A stretch of DNA of 24,926 nt, taken from NCBI GenBank assembly GCA_016711405.1, contig JADJSZ010000085.1, forward strand, positions 1 to 24,926, written 5' to 3'. Origin of the DNA: Candidatus Hadersleviella danica (lineage in GTDB: Bacteria; Chloroflexota; Anaerolineae; Promineifilales; Promineifilaceae). Both the position numbers and the translations under genes were made by a program. Positions 24,608 through 24,926 of the stretch are shown one piece after another (the first letter of the stretch is position 1; each line of letters starts with the position of its first letter). The notes under the pieces are model-generated. The model did not search any database, was not told the origin of the DNA, and was given only the letters and a program-made list of their open reading frames with translations.

Positions 24608-24926
24608 ATGAACATTCGCGCCATTTACCCCGGTAGTTTTGACCCCATCCACTACGGCCATTTAGATTTAATCCAGCGAGCCGCTGGGCTATTTGGCGCG
24701 TTGGTCATTGGGGTGGCGATTGACGGCAAACGGCCGTCTAAATCGGTCGTTTTTCGGCCGATGAGCGGCAGGGCATGATTCAGCACATGCTGGATGAACT
24801 AGAATTGCCCAATGTCACCGTAACGGATAGCAGCGGCCTCACCGTGGATTTTGCCCGCGAGGTGAACGCCACTGTTATTGTGCGGCTTGCGCGTCTTTCC
24901 GATTTTGAGTTTCGAGTTTCGCATGG
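24608..24926 (+). CDS. coaD: Phosphopantetheine adenylyltransferase, N-terminal part (cut by window end)
   Basis: CoaD transfers AMP to 4'-phosphopantetheine in coenzyme A synthesis. The start reads MNIRAIYPGSFDPIHYGHLD, with the nucleotidyltransferase HxGH motif (HYGH) at residues 15-18. It continues with LIQRAAGLFGALVIGVAIDG and KRPSKS. After a frame change near 24753 it goes on with MIQHMLDELELPNVTVTDSS, GLTVDFAREVNATVIVR, then an indel-damaged version of the conserved RGLR...SDFEFE segment (24881-24918). About two thirds of a normal 160-residue protein is present before the window ends. There is no Shine-Dalgarno; a heptamer array fills the leader. The frame changes in an essential gene argue for sequence error. 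Confidence 0.88.

Overview
The window is GC-rich bacterial DNA, most likely from a member of the Chloroflexota (Anaerolineae or Caldilineae relatives). That placement is inferred from several features: a secreted giant protein with Calx-beta-like and CARDB-like modules and an IYLPLI segment, a RecG with a long N-terminal extension placed next to coaD, a KorAB pair with a fused gamma-alpha subunit, and FCD-type GntR regulation. No rRNA or marker gene is present to prove it.

Layout. 1-420: a tRNA-Cys and a rho-independent terminator. 457-811 (-): a MazG-like pyrophosphohydrolase. 958-2392 (+): the magnesium channel MgtE. 2538-2957 (+): a conserved hypothetical protein. 2992-3779 (+): an enoyl-CoA hydratase/isomerase. 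3835-5425 (-): a soluble GAF-GAF-HisKA_2 sensor kinase. 5662-6342 (+): a GntR/FCD regulator. 6500-9397 (+): korA and korB, a 2-oxoacid:ferredoxin oxidoreductase. 9539-10042 (-): a small secreted protein. 10309-21642 (+): one gene of about 3,780 codons for a repeat-rich surface protein. 22040-24525 (+): recG. 24608-end (+): the start of coaD.

Reading frames. In many genes the protein jumps between frames while remaining recognisable, often at homopolymers. Affected are mazG-like, mgtE, the 2538 gene, echA, the sensor kinase, the giant gene, recG and coaD. The stretch from about 5.4 to 13.4 kb is clean apart from one apparent in-frame deletion in korA. Because essential housekeeping genes are hit in the same way, I read most frameshifts as sequence or assembly errors, and I annotate whole genes across them.

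Two genome-scale signatures stand out. First, almost every intergenic spacer is built of short tandem 7- or 8-base units, different in each spacer. They resemble the heptameric STRR repeats known from filamentous cyanobacteria. They run as direct repeats in co-directional and divergent spacers and fold into long inverted repeats in the two convergent spacers. They reach into genes, supplying stop codons, a start codon and part of an in-frame recG linker. Second, the palindrome CGGCCG is about ten times more frequent than base composition predicts, and it occurs in all three codon phases.

The giant gene carries an FHA-like N-terminus, seven tandem repeats of about 297 residues, two DUF11 modules, about seven Calx-beta or Calx-beta-like modules and a C-terminal CARDB-like domain. 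It is probably an adhesin or a cell-surface fibre.
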